Assembly: GCF_020622265.1 (NCBI RefSeq) | Contig: NZ_JACNMQ010000008.1 | Span: forward strand, 85,772 to 149,771 | Direction of reading: 5' to 3' | DNA length: 64,000 nt | DNA from: Halomonas sp. M20 | Lineage (GTDB): Bacteria > Pseudomonadota > Gammaproteobacteria > Pseudomonadales > Halomonadaceae | The notes under the pieces: generated by a model | What the model was told of the DNA's origin: nothing | The model's input: the letters and a program-made list of their open reading frames with translations, nothing else | The model's database searches: none | Part shown: positions 9,107 to 18,731 of the stretch, in pieces | Numbering within the stretch: the first letter of the stretch is position 1 | How the letters are laid out: each line of letters starts with the position of its first letter | Program-made: the position numbers and the translations under genes

Positions 9107-10182
9107 CAGGCCCCCCTCGTTTCAAAATCGATGCGAGGGTCCACCCAGACATAAGTCAGATCCGAGACCAGTTTCAAGATCAGCCCGACCAGAGTGTAGA
9201 GATAGAGAGTACCGAATATGACCGGGTAGTCACGCTGCATGACCGCCTCGAAGCCTAAAAGCCCCAGGCCGTCGAGAGAGAAGATCACTTCGATGAGCAG
9301 CGATCCGGTGAAGAAGATGCTGATCAGCGTCGTAGGTAAGCCCGCGATGATGATCAGCATGGCGTTACGAAACACATGACCATAGAGTACCTGGCGATCG
9401 CTTGCCCCCTTGGCCCGGGCGGTCAATACATATTGCTTGTGAATCTCGTCAAGAAAACTGTTCTTGGTCAGCATGGTCAAGGTGGCGAAGCCACCGATCG
9501 CCGCAGCGATCACCGGCAGGGTGATGTGCCAGAAATAGTCACCGATCTTGCCCCACAGGCTCAACTCATCGAAGTAGGGGGACGTCAGCCCGCGCAGAGG
9601 GAAGAGATCGAAATAGCTGCCCCCGGCGAACAGTACGATCAGCAGGATGGCGAATAGAAACCCCGGAATGGCATAGCCGACGATGACCAGCCCCGAAGTC
9701 CAGATATCGAAACGGGAGCCATGGCGCAGCGCCTTGCGAATCCCTAGTGGAATCGAGATGAGATAGACCAGCAGGGTGGTCCACAGGCCGAGGGAAATGG
9801 ACACCGGCAAGCGTTCGATCATCAGATCGATGACCGGCCGATTGCGGAAAAAACTAGTGCCGAAATCGAAGGTGGCGTAATTGCCGAGCATGGTGAAAAA
9901 CCGCACATGTGCGGGTTCGTCGAAGCCGAACTGCTCCTCGAGTGCCTTGATGAAGCGTTCATCGACTCCGCGGGCGCCTCGGGATTCGCTGCTACTCGCC
10001 GCCGAGTCGCCACCGCCGGAGGACAGGCGGGTGCTGGCGATGCTGTCGAGGCCTTGGTAGCGGGCAATGATTTGATCGATGGGACCGCCGGGGGCGGCCT
10101 GCACGATAACGAAATTGAGCAGCATGATTCCCAAAAGGGTAGGAATCATCAGCAATAGGCGACGCAGGATATAGGCGGCCAC
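9106..10182 (-). CDS. yejB: Peptide ABC importer permease YejB
   Basis: A 358-residue DppB-type permease with an N-terminal anchor, a variable periplasmic stretch and five to six further helices. The RYDGLD-like, SSGGGDS region (about 45-75) is rich in Ser and Gly, as the matching part of YejB is in other species. The core [27 protein letters not shown] and YVLTARAKG blocks match E. coli YejB closely. It lies 24 bp after yejA and 1 bp over yejE. Confidence 0.92.
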   Translation of the reverse strand: MAAYILRRLLLMIPTLLGIMLLNFVIVQAAPGGPIDQIIARYQGLDSIASTRLSSGGGDSAASSSESRGARGVDERFIKALEEQFGFDEPAHVRFFTMLGNYATFDFGTSFFRNRPVIDLMIERLPVSISLGLWTTLLVYLISIPLGIRKALRHGSRFDIWTSGLVIVGYAIPGFLFAILLIVLFAGGSYFDLFPLRGLTSPYFDELSLWGKIGDYFWHITLPVIAAAIGGFATLTMLTKNSFLDEIHKQYVLTARAKGASDRQVLYGHVFRNAMLIIIAGLPTTLISIFFTGSLLIEVIFSLDGLGLLGFEAVMQRDYPVIFGTLYLYTLVGLILKLVSDLTYVWVDPRIDFETRGA

Positions 10183-10206
10183 GAGAGCAGATTCCTTGAG
10201 CTTGGT

Positions 10207-12045
10207 TCAGCGCTTGCGACTACCGTGCTGGCGTTGGTTGACCGCATCAGCCCGCTCGGGGGCCACCCACCAGGCGTCTAGATCGATATTGAACTTCGGG
10301 GCAGGTTCGGGGTAGCCGTATTTATCCCAAAGGGCAATGCGAGTCGCAGCGAGATGAAATTGGGGAATGACGTAGAAACCCCAGCGTAGCACGCGATCGA
10401 GCGCTTGTGCCGCGGTGTCGAGTTCTTCCCGAGTATCTGCGCGAATCAGCTTCCCTACCAGTTCGTCGATGACCGGATTCTTGAGCCCAATGAGGTTGCG
10501 ACTTTGAGGCTGATCCGCAAAATCACTGGTCCAGAATTCGCGCTGCTCGTTGCCCGGATTGGCTGATTGCGGAAAGCTGCCGACGATCATGTCGAAATCG
10601 AAGCCGCGCAGGCGATTGAGATATTGGTTGACATCGACGATACGAATCTTGCTCTTGATGCCGATGCGTTCGAAATTGCGTATCAACGGCTGGACGATGC
10701 GCTCGAACTGGGCGTCATACAGCAGGATTTCCAGCGTAAAGGGACGGCCGCTTTCACGATTGATCAACTGGCCGTTCTGCACTTCATAACCCGCATCGCG
10801 CAGCAGGCCAAGCGCCTTGCGTAGGCGGGGGCGAATGTCATCGGGTTGCTCGACGGGCAGCGCTTCATCGAAGAGTCGCTCGGGTAGCTGGTCGCGATAA
10901 GGCTCGAGTAATTCAAGCTCGGCACCGCTGGGCTCGCCCCTGGCAGCCATCTCGGAGTTCTCGAAGTAACTTTGGGTGCGCTCATAGGCGCCGTAGAACA
11001 GGTTGTCGTTCAGCCAGGGAAAGTCGAAGGCAAGATTCAGCGCCTCGCGCACCTTTACGTTCTTGAACTTATCACGGCGCAGATTCATCACATAGGCCTG
11101 CATGCCTGCCGGCTGCCCGTCGGGTATTTCCAGCTTCTTGACGAAGCCTTGCTTCAGGGCGGGGAAGTCGTAAGCCGTTGCCCAGTTGCGGGCGCTCGAT
11201 TCGAACCGCATATCAAGATTACCCGCCTTGAATGCTTCAAGGGCTACTGTCTGGTCACGATAATAATCGAATATCAGCCGATCAATGTTGTGGCGCCCGC
11301 GATTGACCGGAAGATTCTTGCCCCAATAGTCCTTAACCCGCTCATAAACGATACGTCGTCCTGGCTCAACCTTGGCGATACGATAAGGGCCGGAGCCCAG
11401 CAGAGGGTCGAGGGTCGGTGTGGCAAAATCGCGATCCTTCCAGAAGTGTTCCGGCAGAATCGGCAATTGGCCCAGAATCAGCGGCAATTCCCGAGAATTT
11501 TTCGGGCTGAATTCGAAACGAACGGTATCGTCATCCAGACGCTGTGCCGAGGTAACATCCGCATAATAGGCGGCATAGAACGGCTGACCCTCATCGCGCA
11601 GCAGTCGAAAACTGAACACCACATCGTCGGCGGTCACTTGTTGGCCGTCGTGAAACCTTGCCTTGGGATTCAGGTCGAACTCCATCCAGCGTCGGTTCGG
11701 GTCCAGGCGTACACCCTGGGCGAGAAGCCCGTACATGCTGAAGGGCTCGTCGGGATTGTTCTCCATCAAGGTGTCGTAAATCTGAGTAAGGCCGTTTGCA
11801 GGCGTGCCGGTGACGATGAAGGGGTTGGTGGAGTCGAAGCTGCCGATGGCGTCACGAGTAAGTTCGCCACTTTTGGGTGCCTCGGGATTGACGTAGGGAA
11901 AGTGCGTGAAATCGCTTTTGAGCGCCGGCTTGTCGTACATGGCGAGACCCTGCACGGTAGGCACTTTGTCGGCGGTCACGGCAAACCCAGATCCAGAAAA
12001 TGACATGATCGCAACGGTGATAATGGCCTTACCCATGCGCAACAT
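10207..12045 (-). CDS. yejA: Periplasmic peptide-binding protein YejA
   Basis: A 612-residue SBP_bac_5 (cluster C) binding protein delivering peptides to YejBEF. The N-terminus is a signal peptide with likely cleavage after GFA (about residue 23). Typical features include the RFHDGQQVTADDVVFS block, the GSGPYRI block and the FDLNPKARF strand. The start at 12045 was chosen for its GGAG Shine-Dalgarno 6-8 nt upstream; an in-frame ATG at 12081 would add 12 residues before the signal peptide. It begins only 45 bp after mltD on the same strand, with no hairpin between them, so read-through from mltD is likely. Confidence 0.9.
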   Translation of the reverse strand: MLRMGKAIITVAIMSFSGSGFAVTADKVPTVQGLAMYDKPALKSDFTHFPYVNPEAPKSGELTRDAIGSFDSTNPFIVTGTPANGLTQIYDTLMENNPDEPFSMYGLLAQGVRLDPNRRWMEFDLNPKARFHDGQQVTADDVVFSFRLLRDEGQPFYAAYYADVTSAQRLDDDTVRFEFSPKNSRELPLILGQLPILPEHFWKDRDFATPTLDPLLGSGPYRIAKVEPGRRIVYERVKDYWGKNLPVNRGRHNIDRLIFDYYRDQTVALEAFKAGNLDMRFESSARNWATAYDFPALKQGFVKKLEIPDGQPAGMQAYVMNLRRDKFKNVKVREALNLAFDFPWLNDNLFYGAYERTQSYFENSEMAARGEPSGAELELLEPYRDQLPERLFDEALPVEQPDDIRPRLRKALGLLRDAGYEVQNGQLINRESGRPFTLEILLYDAQFERIVQPLIRNFERIGIKSKIRIVDVNQYLNRLRGFDFDMIVGSFPQSANPGNEQREFWTSDFADQPQSRNLIGLKNPVIDELVGKLIRADTREELDTAAQALDRVLRWGFYVIPQFHLAATRIALWDKYGYPEPAPKFNIDLDAWWVAPERADAVNQRQHGSRKR

Positions 12046-12090
12046 CGATACTCCTTTCACCATTGCCCAGTGCGGTTTCAATGCACCAAA

Positions 12091-13386
12091 TTACTGTACG
12101 TAAAGTGTCAGCTGTTGTCCCGGTTGTAAATACTGATCTGCCTCCAGCTTGTTCCAGCGCAAGATATCCAGCGCTGAAACATCGTGGCGGGCGGCGATCC
12201 GTGCAAGGCTATCGCCCGCCCGCACTTGAACGACACGGGCTTGCTGAGTGTCGTCGGCGCGGTTCTGGGGCGGTATTTGCAGTGTCTGACCTACGCGGAT
12301 GACATCCCCCCGCAAACCGTTATACCGGCGCAGTTCGTTGACGGATACCGCGTAGCGCGCCGCCACAAGAGAGAGCGAATCGCCACTGCGCACTCTGTAA
12401 CGATCACCCCGAGTGAAGGCCTCCCGGCGCTTGGCCAGCATGGCGACAAGGCTGTTCTTTAGCCTGTGTGGTACCAGCAGTTCCGGCGCTCGGGAAGGCA
12501 GCGTGATTTTCTGCAAGAGACCCGGGTTGAGATCTTCCAACCGCCTGCGGCTGATGCCGGTCAACTCCGCTACCTGAGCCAGATTGATTCGATTCTCGAT
12601 CGGTACTCGGGCAAAGCCGGGTTGATCTGGGATGCTGGGCAGGGCGATATCGTAGCGATCGGGATTGGCGATCATGCGCGATAGCGCCAGGAGCTTTGGC
12701 ACGTAGTTCATGGTCTGACGCGGCAGGTTGAGGCTCCAGTAATCTCCGGACCGGCCCGCGGCAATGGCCTTGCGGCGGGCGCGATTAACCGTGCCGGCAC
12801 CGGCATTGTATGCCGCGAGAGAAAGCTCGATATCCCCCTTGTACCACTGGTCGGCCTGTTGCTGGATATAGTCCAAGGCCGCCATGGTGGAGGCAATGAC
12901 ATCAAGGCGTCCATCGTAGGCACGGTCTCGGCGCAGGCCGAGGGCATCGCCGGTGCCGGGCATGAATTGCCACATGCCGGTGGCGCCGCCCACATGACGC
13001 GCTGTGGGATCGTAGGCGCTCTCGATGAAGGGCAGCAAGGCAATCTCGCCGGGCATGTCCCGACGCTCGAGTTCGCTGACGACCCAGTACAGCCATGGGC
13101 GCGCGCGCTCGGCGATCGTGGTGATATTGCCCGGGTAACGCTGGTAATAGTCTACCCATTTCTGAACGCGAGCTTCACGGGCATCGTTTTCCCACTGGAA
13201 GTTGTCCCGCATGCGGGTCCAGATATCGCCTGGAACGAAAGGTTGCAGTACCAGTTCGTTCCAGAAGGGCGCCGTGGGTTGCGAAGCGGGCAGGGCGCTG
13301 ACCTGGGCGTGGGCTGAAACACCAAGCGCTAGAAGCATCCCACCTGTCGCTTGGCATACCCGACGGAGCAATACCTGTTTGTTCAT
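12091..13386 (-). CDS. mltD: Membrane-bound lytic transglycosylase D-like (MltD)
   Basis: A 431-residue exported protein. It has a signal peptide (1-27, AHA|Q), an SLT domain with catalytic E122 in PFIESAYDP followed by GMWQFMPGT and AAYNAGAGTVNRA, and two C-terminal LysM domains (about 330-372 and 386-430). It cleaves peptidoglycan to 1,6-anhydro-muropeptides. No lipobox cysteine is seen in the chosen signal peptide, unlike E. coli MltD, so the name MltD may be only approximate. The start follows an AAGGA at proper spacing. gloB lies 55 bp upstream and yejA 45 bp downstream. Confidence 0.88.
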   Translation of the reverse strand: MNKQVLLRRVCQATGGMLLALGVSAHAQVSALPASQPTAPFWNELVLQPFVPGDIWTRMRDNFQWENDAREARVQKWVDYYQRYPGNITTIAERARPWLYWVVSELERRDMPGEIALLPFIESAYDPTARHVGGATGMWQFMPGTGDALGLRRDRAYDGRLDVIASTMAALDYIQQQADQWYKGDIELSLAAYNAGAGTVNRARRKAIAAGRSGDYWSLNLPRQTMNYVPKLLALSRMIANPDRYDIALPSIPDQPGFARVPIENRINLAQVAELTGISRRRLEDLNPGLLQKITLPSRAPELLVPHRLKNSLVAMLAKRREAFTRGDRYRVRSGDSLSLVAARYAVSVNELRRYNGLRGDVIRVGQTLQIPPQNRADDTQQARVVQVRAGDSLARIAARHDVSALDILRWNKLEADQYLQPGQQLTLYVQ

Positions 13387-13441
13387 TTTGTTTGAATCCT
13401 TGCTGGAGCACCCGGCGGCGCCCATGCTTCAAAATCATTCT

Positions 13442-14209
13442 TCAAAAATTGTCTTTCCAGGCACGTAGTGTCGCGAAGGTGCTTTCGGCGGTGTCGGTGG
13501 AGCCGTGAGCACTTGCTGTCGAACGCAAGGTTTCGCTGTCGACCCGTAAAAACGGATTGATCTGACGCTCGCGGCCAATCGTGCTGGGTAGGGTCGGCCG
13601 ATCCAGATCCCGCGCGCGCTGACACTCCTTCATCAATCGATCGCGAATCTTATTATCCGGCTCTGCGGCTTGAGCAAAGCGAAGATTAGCGAGGGTATAT
13701 TCATGAGCGGCAAAGACCAGCGTGTCTTCCGACAAGGACGCTAGGCGGGATAGCGACGCCTGCATCTGCTCCGGCGTGCCCTCGAACAGGCGGCCACAGC
13801 CGCCACAGAACAGGGTGTCACCGCAAAATAGCAAGGACGGCGTACCGGGGCCGAGGAAGGCAATGTGATCCAGAGTGTGTCCCGGTACCGCCATTACCTC
13901 GAAGCGTCGCCCGAGAACGCGAAAATCGTCGCCATCGCTTACGCGTTCCTGAATTTCCTTGATCTGAGGATTATTTGGCCCGATGACCCGAGGCGAGTAG
14001 CGTTTTGTGAGTTCGGGTAGTCCACCGGTATGATCGTGATGATGATGAGTGATCAAGATCGTGGAAAGGGTGAGGTTTTCCCGCTCGAGATACTGTATGA
14101 CCGGCTTGGCATCTCCAGGATCCACCACCGCTACATCCGTTGTGGAGTCTTGACGTAATAGCCATATATAGTTGTCGTTAAAGGCGGGAATCGGTATCAC
14201 GCTCAGCAT
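13442..14209 (-). CDS. gloB: Hydroxyacylglutathione hydrolase (glyoxalase II)
   Basis: A 255-residue metallo-beta-lactamase-fold enzyme that hydrolyses S-D-lactoylglutathione to D-lactate and glutathione in methylglyoxal detoxification. The binuclear metal motif THHHHDH is at 54-60, and FCGDTLFCGGCGRLFEGT and FAAHEYT carry further ligands. The start at 14209 gives the standard N-terminus (MLSVIPIPAFNDNYIW) and has a GAGGTG Shine-Dalgarno. The order gloB-mltD, divergent from the methyltransferase-rnhA-dnaQ genes, is the same as in E. coli. Confidence 0.93.
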   Translation of the reverse strand: MLSVIPIPAFNDNYIWLLRQDSTTDVAVVDPGDAKPVIQYLERENLTLSTILITHHHHDHTGGLPELTKRYSPRVIGPNNPQIKEIQERVSDGDDFRVLGRRFEVMAVPGHTLDHIAFLGPGTPSLLFCGDTLFCGGCGRLFEGTPEQMQASLSRLASLSEDTLVFAAHEYTLANLRFAQAAEPDNKIRDRLMKECQRARDLDRPTLPSTIGRERQINPFLRVDSETLRSTASAHGSTDTAESTFATLRAWKDNF

Positions 14210-14335
14210 GAAAGTTTCACCTCGGTCCGGTTGTCCACGCCCGCTTAGCGCGCCAGTGGATTGGGCTGACGGGAAGGTCGACTGCACAAAATGTGCTTAA
14301 CATGGGGGCGCGAGCGTTCTGTGTCAAATTCTAAT

Positions 14336-15097
14336 ATGACGATATCCTTGGCTCAACTGGTACGTCGAGGTCGCCTCTACTGGTCATCGGCAGCGGGTCG
14401 CGCGCACTGGCAAGCCGAGCGCGCCTGTATCGGGCCGATCTGTGAGCGCCTGTTCGGGGCTCACAGCCTGCACCTGGGAATGGCGCCGCCTTTGACGGAC
14501 ATGTGTCCGATTCGACATACCTTGACCTGGTCGCCCACCCGAGAGCTGGCGGAGGACGATGCCTGCCTGGTATGCGATCCGACCCGCTTGCCCTTGCCGG
14601 ATGACAGCCTCTCGCTAGTGGTGTTGCATCACATGCTGGAAGTCGCCCCAGAGCCCCACCGGCTACTGCAGGAAGCAACTCGCGTAATGGCGGACAACGG
14701 GTGTCTGGTGATTTTCGGCTGGTTTCCTCTCGGCCTTGAAGGAATGCATCGAGTATGGCCGCGGAGTCGTACAGGAATGCCACGCTGCGGGCGATGGCGA
14801 ACCCCAGGACGTTTGGGTGACTGGCTCGCATTTGTCGATTTTGAAATCGAGCGAGTAGACTACTGTGGTTTTCGTTTGCCGGGTAGACCGGCGGGCAATG
14901 CCAAGCTTGAATCCTTTGGACGACGCTACAATTTGCCGCTCAGCGACGCATATATGATTCGTGCCCGGCCCAGGACTCAGCAGGCGCAAATCATCAAACC
15001 CCGATTGACTACACCGGCAATGGGAAGGCCGCTGCTGGGCAATACGCCCCGGATGACCGTCGAGCAGGAGAAAAAACAGGTGAGCGAGGTTGACTGA
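14336..15097 (+). CDS. Class I SAM methyltransferase, YafS-like
   Basis: A protein of about 253 residues with a Methyltransf_11 domain. The acidic [22 protein letters not shown] block corresponds to motifs II-IV, and later [13 protein letters not shown] to motif V-VI. The canonical glycine loop is weak (LHLGMAPP). Position between gloB and rnhA matches E. coli yafS; the substrate is unknown. The start is uncertain: ATG at 14336 is preferred, with a GTG at 14321 and an ATG at 14291 also in frame and no strong Shine-Dalgarno for any. It overlaps the rnhA start by 8 bp. Confidence 0.75.
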   Translation: MTISLAQLVRRGRLYWSSAAGRAHWQAERACIGPICERLFGAHSLHLGMAPPLTDMCPIRHTLTWSPTRELAEDDACLVCDPTRLPLPDDSLSLVVLHHMLEVAPEPHRLLQEATRVMADNGCLVIFGWFPLGLEGMHRVWPRSRTGMPRCGRWRTPGRLGDWLAFVDFEIERVDYCGFRLPGRPAGNAKLESFGRRYNLPLSDAYMIRARPRTQQAQIIKPRLTTPAMGRPLLGNTPRMTVEQEKKQVSEVD

Positions 15098-15551
15098 CAT
15101 AGCATTACCCAAGGTGGTTATTCATACCGATGGTGCCTGTCGTGGCAACCCGGGCCCGGGTGGCTGGGGCGCATTGCTCAACGCGGGGCGTCATGAAAAA
15201 ACCCTCAACGGCTTCGAAGCCACGACGACCAACAACCGTATGGAGCTGATGGCGGCAATCATGGCGCTACGCGAACTCAAGCGCCCTTGTCAGGTGGAGC
15301 TACACACGGACTCCCAGTACCTGCGTAAGGGCATCACCGAGTGGATACATGGCTGGCAAAAGCGCGGCTGGAAGACCGCCGCCAAGCAGCCGGTCAAGAA
15401 TGCGGAGCTATGGCGCGAACTGCTCGCCGAGAGTCAGCGCCATGAGGTTCGTTGGCATTGGGTGAAAGGCCATAGCGGTGATCCGGGCAATGAATGCGCC
15501 GACGCGTTGGCCAATGCGGCCATCGATGCGGCGATGAGCCCGCAAGATTGA
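15090..15551 (+). CDS. rnhA: Ribonuclease HI
   Basis: A 153-residue RNase HI that cuts RNA in RNA:DNA hybrids. The catalytic residues are all present: D14 ([11 protein letters not shown]), E52 (NRMELMAA), D74 (HTDSQY), H128 (VKGHSG) and D138 (NECADALA), as is the basic handle around 84-102. The start appears to be TTG at 15090, lying inside the end of the methyltransferase gene with an AGGTGAG upstream. This overlap suggests coupled translation. dnaQ follows 61 bp downstream. Confidence 0.93.
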   Translation: MTDIALPKVVIHTDGACRGNPGPGGWGALLNAGRHEKTLNGFEATTTNNRMELMAAIMALRELKRPCQVELHTDSQYLRKGITEWIHGWQKRGWKTAAKQPVKNAELWRELLAESQRHEVRWHWVKGHSGDPGNECADALANAAIDAAMSPQD

Positions 15552-15612
15552 AGCGTTGTCGCTTCCTGGCACTTCAGGCGTCAACATTCACCACACTTTC
15601 AGCGAGAGATTA

Positions 15613-16392
15613 ATGCGCCAGATCATTCTGGATACCGAAACCACCGGTATCGATCCCAAGGAAGGCCATCGACTTATCGAGATTGGTGCCGTCGAGATGA
15701 CCAATCGCCGTCTGACCGGCAATACTTACCATCAGTACATCAATCCTGAGCGCGAGATCGAAGCGGAAGCCATCGGCATTCATGGCATTACCAACGAACG
15801 CGTCGCGGATGAACCCCGGTTTGCCGAGGTGGCGGATGCCTTCTGGGCATTCATCAAAGGGGCGGAGTTGATCATCCATAACGCGCCCTTCGATGTGGGC
15901 TTCATCGATCACGAGTTTGGCATGTTGCAGGCCAGCCGCGATGAACCTCGATTAGGGCCGGTAGCGGATCATTGCGCCATTCTCGATACGCTCAAGATGG
16001 CGCGAGACAAGCATCCTGGGCAGCGCAACAGCCTGGATGCGCTGTGCAAACGCTATGAAATCGACAACGGTCACCGCGTGCTGCACGGGGCGTTGCTCGA
16101 TGCGGAAATATTGGCGGATGTCTACCTGGCGATGACCGGAGGGCAGACGGCGTTACTGCTAGATGCGGATGCCCAGGCGGGGGCGAACAGCGGCGGTACC
16201 AGCGGCATTCGGCGTTTGTCCAACGAGCGTCCAAGGCTGGCGGTGACACGATTGAGTGAAGCGGAGCTGGATGCGCACCACGCCAAGCTTTCACGCATTC
16301 GCGAGGGCGCCGGTGAATGTGCCTGGGACACCTTGGCGGGCTGGGAAGGATCTACGAACGATTCCACGCCTTCCGCATCGGTGGAGTCCTGA
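15613..16392 (+). CDS. dnaQ: DNA polymerase III epsilon subunit (proofreading exonuclease)
   Basis: A 259-residue 3'-5' exonuclease of the replicase. ExoI is DTETTGID (D7, E9), ExoII HNAPFDVGF, and ExoIII-epsilon is the H-x4-D in HGALLDAEILADVY. A Gly/Ala-rich linker after about 180 leads to the C-terminal segment that binds the alpha subunit. The ATG at 15613 gives the standard MRQIILDTETTG N-terminus. Its TGA shares one base with the nudC ATG. Confidence 0.93.
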   Translation: MRQIILDTETTGIDPKEGHRLIEIGAVEMTNRRLTGNTYHQYINPEREIEAEAIGIHGITNERVADEPRFAEVADAFWAFIKGAELIIHNAPFDVGFIDHEFGMLQASRDEPRLGPVADHCAILDTLKMARDKHPGQRNSLDALCKRYEIDNGHRVLHGALLDAEILADVYLAMTGGQTALLLDADAQAGANSGGTSGIRRLSNERPRLAVTRLSEAELDAHHAKLSRIREGAGECAWDTLAGWEGSTNDSTPSASVES

Positions 16393-17171
16393 TGTTTCGG
16401 CGTGATTTACCCTCTGACGACCAGCAGGGTGGCCTGCTGATTCGCATCGGCGATCGCAGCACCATTGCCCCTGCCGCAACCTCAACCGGCGAGGATGACA
16501 TGCTGGATTTCGTCGATACTTGGCCGACCATGGCGCAACCGATCGGTTTTTGGGATGAACACCCCATAGCCGTGGTTCACGAGCCCGAGGCAACACAATG
16601 GCCTACCGCCAGGGAGTGGCTGGCCCAGTTGCCCGAGTCGAAGTTCGCCTTGATTTCGACGGCATTGGAAGTGGTGGCCTGGCAGCGGGATCATCGCTTC
16701 TGCGGCCGTTGCGGTCATGCCGCTAAACGGATTGGCGGTGAATTTGCCATGCAGTGCTCGAAATGCGGACTACGCAATTACCCGCGTATCTCACCTTGCA
16801 TCATTACGCTGGTGACTCACGGTGAAAATCTGCTGCTGGCTCGTAGCCCACGCTTCCCACCTGGACGCTATTCCACCCTGGCGGGATTCATAGAGCCTGG
16901 CGAGACCGCCGAGGATGCGGTGCATCGTGAAATATACGAAGAGGTAGGGCTAACGGTGCGCAACCTCAGCTACTATCGCAGTCAGGCCTGGCCGTTTCCT
17001 CATTCATTGATGCTGGGGTTCTTTGCCGAAGCTGCCACCCGCCGCATTCGTATCGATGGCATCGAGATTGCCGACGCGGCTTGGTACACGCCGCGTCGTT
17101 TACCGCAATTGCCACCGCCTTATTCGATTTCCCGGGCGTTAATCGAAACACATCTCAAGCGCTATTCCTGA
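16392..17171 (+). CDS. nudC: NADH pyrophosphatase / RNA de-NADding enzyme NudC
   Basis: A 259-residue Nudix hydrolase. A four-cysteine zinc ribbon (C104, C107, C122, C125) precedes the Nudix box at 165-187 (GFIEPGETAEDAVHRE..EEVG). It cleaves NAD(H) and removes NAD caps from RNA. The family signature SQPWPFPxS is present at 197-205 as SQAWPFPHS, with Ala in place of the first Pro. The start overlaps dnaQ (TGATG). It ends 5 bp before the SCP2-like gene on the other strand. Confidence 0.9.
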   Translation: MFRRDLPSDDQQGGLLIRIGDRSTIAPAATSTGEDDMLDFVDTWPTMAQPIGFWDEHPIAVVHEPEATQWPTAREWLAQLPESKFALISTALEVVAWQRDHRFCGRCGHAAKRIGGEFAMQCSKCGLRNYPRISPCIITLVTHGENLLLARSPRFPPGRYSTLAGFIEPGETAEDAVHREIYEEVGLTVRNLSYYRSQAWPFPHSLMLGFFAEAATRRIRIDGIEIADAAWYTPRRLPQLPPPYSISRALIETHLKRYS

Positions 17172-17176
17172 GGAGT

Positions 17177-17494
17177 TCACTCCTTGGGGAAAAGTTTGCT
17201 GAGCTTGGTGGCCAGCATCAGATTGCCGGTGGCTTTTAACTTACCGGACATGAAGGCATGCATGCCGTCGATCTCACCGCTCATGATGCCTTTCAGTGTG
17301 GTGCTATCCGCCGCTAGGGTGACAGAAGGATCGTCATGCTCACCGTGATGCACGCCGAGCGTGCCATCTTGAACGTGAAGATAGTAATCCTCGTCGTCGG
17401 TGACGTTGAACTGGAAGATATCGTCCATGTCCTGAGCCGCTTGAGGATCGAAGCGGTTTTTCAAGCGATCCAGGGTAGCGCTGTTATCGGTCAT
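17177..17494 (-). CDS. SCP2 sterol-transfer family protein
   Basis: A 105-residue small cytosolic protein with the SCP2 fold: the YYLHVQDGTLGVHHGEHDDPSVTL strand pattern, then the helix TTLKGIMSGEIDGMHAFMSGKLKATGNLMLATKLSKLF. The family binds lipids such as fatty acyl-CoA in a hydrophobic tunnel; the bacterial role is not settled. The ATG at 17494 has an AAGAG upstream. It is divergent from sohB and convergent with nudC. Confidence 0.85.
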   Translation of the reverse strand: MTDNSATLDRLKNRFDPQAAQDMDDIFQFNVTDDEDYYLHVQDGTLGVHHGEHDDPSVTLAADSTTLKGIMSGEIDGMHAFMSGKLKATGNLMLATKLSKLFPKE

Positions 17495-17653
17495 CAAAAA
17501 TTCTCTTGTCATGAACTGAAAGGGGAACGCGAATGTGTGACAAACAGTCAGTCTACGTCAAGGGGTGACGGTTGGGCGTCCATCGGTTCACGGCCCTAAT
17601 GCGTGGTATCGCGGGCATGGAATATTGAAAAAAGATAAACGGAGAAGGCCTCA

Positions 17654-18694
17654 GTGAAAGAATGGCTAGCGGAATACGGCATGTTTTTGGCGCAGGTGGT
17701 CACTCTGGCCCTGATTGTTGGAATATTGATTGCATTGATTGGCAAGGCCCGGGGCCACGAGGAGCATAGCCGCCTGCGAATCGAAGAACTCAACAAGCGC
17801 TTGCGGAGTCGCCAGCGACGTCTGCGATTGTCCGGCATGGATCGCAAACGCCGCAAGATGGCTTTGAAACGCTTCAAGAAAGACGACAAAAATGAGATTC
17901 GCGCCTCCCACGACAGCGAAAATGAGCCCTGGAAGCAGACGGTCTGGGTGCTGGATTTCAAGGGGAATATCAAGGCGTCGGCGACATCGCGATTCAGTGA
18001 GGAGATTTCTGCGCTGCTGGGGGTGGTTGACGAAAACGATGAGGTCGTCGTGCGTCTCGAATCCCCGGGGGGGTTGGTGCATGCCTACGGCCTGGCGGCG
18101 GCACAGCTCGATCGCCTGCGTGAAGCAAACGTCACCACTACGGTGTGCGTCGACAAGGTGGCGGCCAGCGGTGGCTATCTCATGGCCTGCTGTGCCGATC
18201 GCATACGGGCCGCGCCCTTTGCCGTGCTTGGCTCCATTGGGGTGGTAGCGCAGCTGCCCAACATTCATCGCCTGCTCAAGAAAAACGATATCGACGTCGA
18301 GTTGCTCACCGCTGGACGCTACAAGCGTACCTTGACGGTGCTGGGAGAGAATACCGAAGAAGGGCGGGAGAAATTTCTCGACGACCTGGAGAGTACCCAT
18401 GCGCTTTTCAAGCACTATGTCGGCGAACGGCGCCCTCAGCTCGATATCGAAGCCGTGGCTACCGGCGAAATATGGTACGGCAGCGAAGCGGTAAAAAATG
18501 GCCTGATTGATGAAGTGGGCACCAGCGAGGCATATCTACTCGAACGTATGTCTCAGGCACGAGTGATGACCGTGGCGCTCGAGAAAAAACGTGGTCTGGC
18601 CGAGCGTGCAGGGTTGGCGGCCTCAATGGGTGTGGAGTACGCGCTCCAGCGTGTTTATGAAGTGCTCGAAGCCGGGGGATGGCAGCGGCGCTAA
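17654..18694 (+). CDS. sohB: Inner-membrane signal-peptide-peptidase-like protease SohB
   Basis: A 346-residue S49 family serine protease with one N-terminal membrane helix (9-31), a very basic linker (about 40-82) and a periplasmic-type S49 domain. The Ser/Lys dyad is S172 (VAASGGYLMA) and K224 (GRYKRTLT). The start is GTG at 17654, with a GAGAAGG upstream. SohB is a multicopy suppressor of htrA in E. coli; substrates are poorly known. It stands alone, convergent with the ArsR gene. Confidence 0.9.
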   Translation: MKEWLAEYGMFLAQVVTLALIVGILIALIGKARGHEEHSRLRIEELNKRLRSRQRRLRLSGMDRKRRKMALKRFKKDDKNEIRASHDSENEPWKQTVWVLDFKGNIKASATSRFSEEISALLGVVDENDEVVVRLESPGGLVHAYGLAAAQLDRLREANVTTTVCVDKVAASGGYLMACCADRIRAAPFAVLGSIGVVAQLPNIHRLLKKNDIDVELLTAGRYKRTLTVLGENTEEGREKFLDDLESTHALFKHYVGERRPQLDIEAVATGEIWYGSEAVKNGLIDEVGTSEAYLLERMSQARVMTVALEKKRGLAERAGLAASMGVEYALQRVYEVLEAGGWQRR

Positions 18695-18731
18695 ACGTTG
18701 CCTCCTCGCTTATGACGCCAAGTGGAAGCCA

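Noticed and set aside
10972..12003. 343-codon open frame opposite yejA
   Set aside because: Antisense shadow of a well-supported gene.
13386..13425. Upstream in-frame extension of mltD with an AAGCSS lipobox-like string
   Set aside because: There is no hydrophobic stretch before the cysteine, and the Shine-Dalgarno points to the start at 13386.
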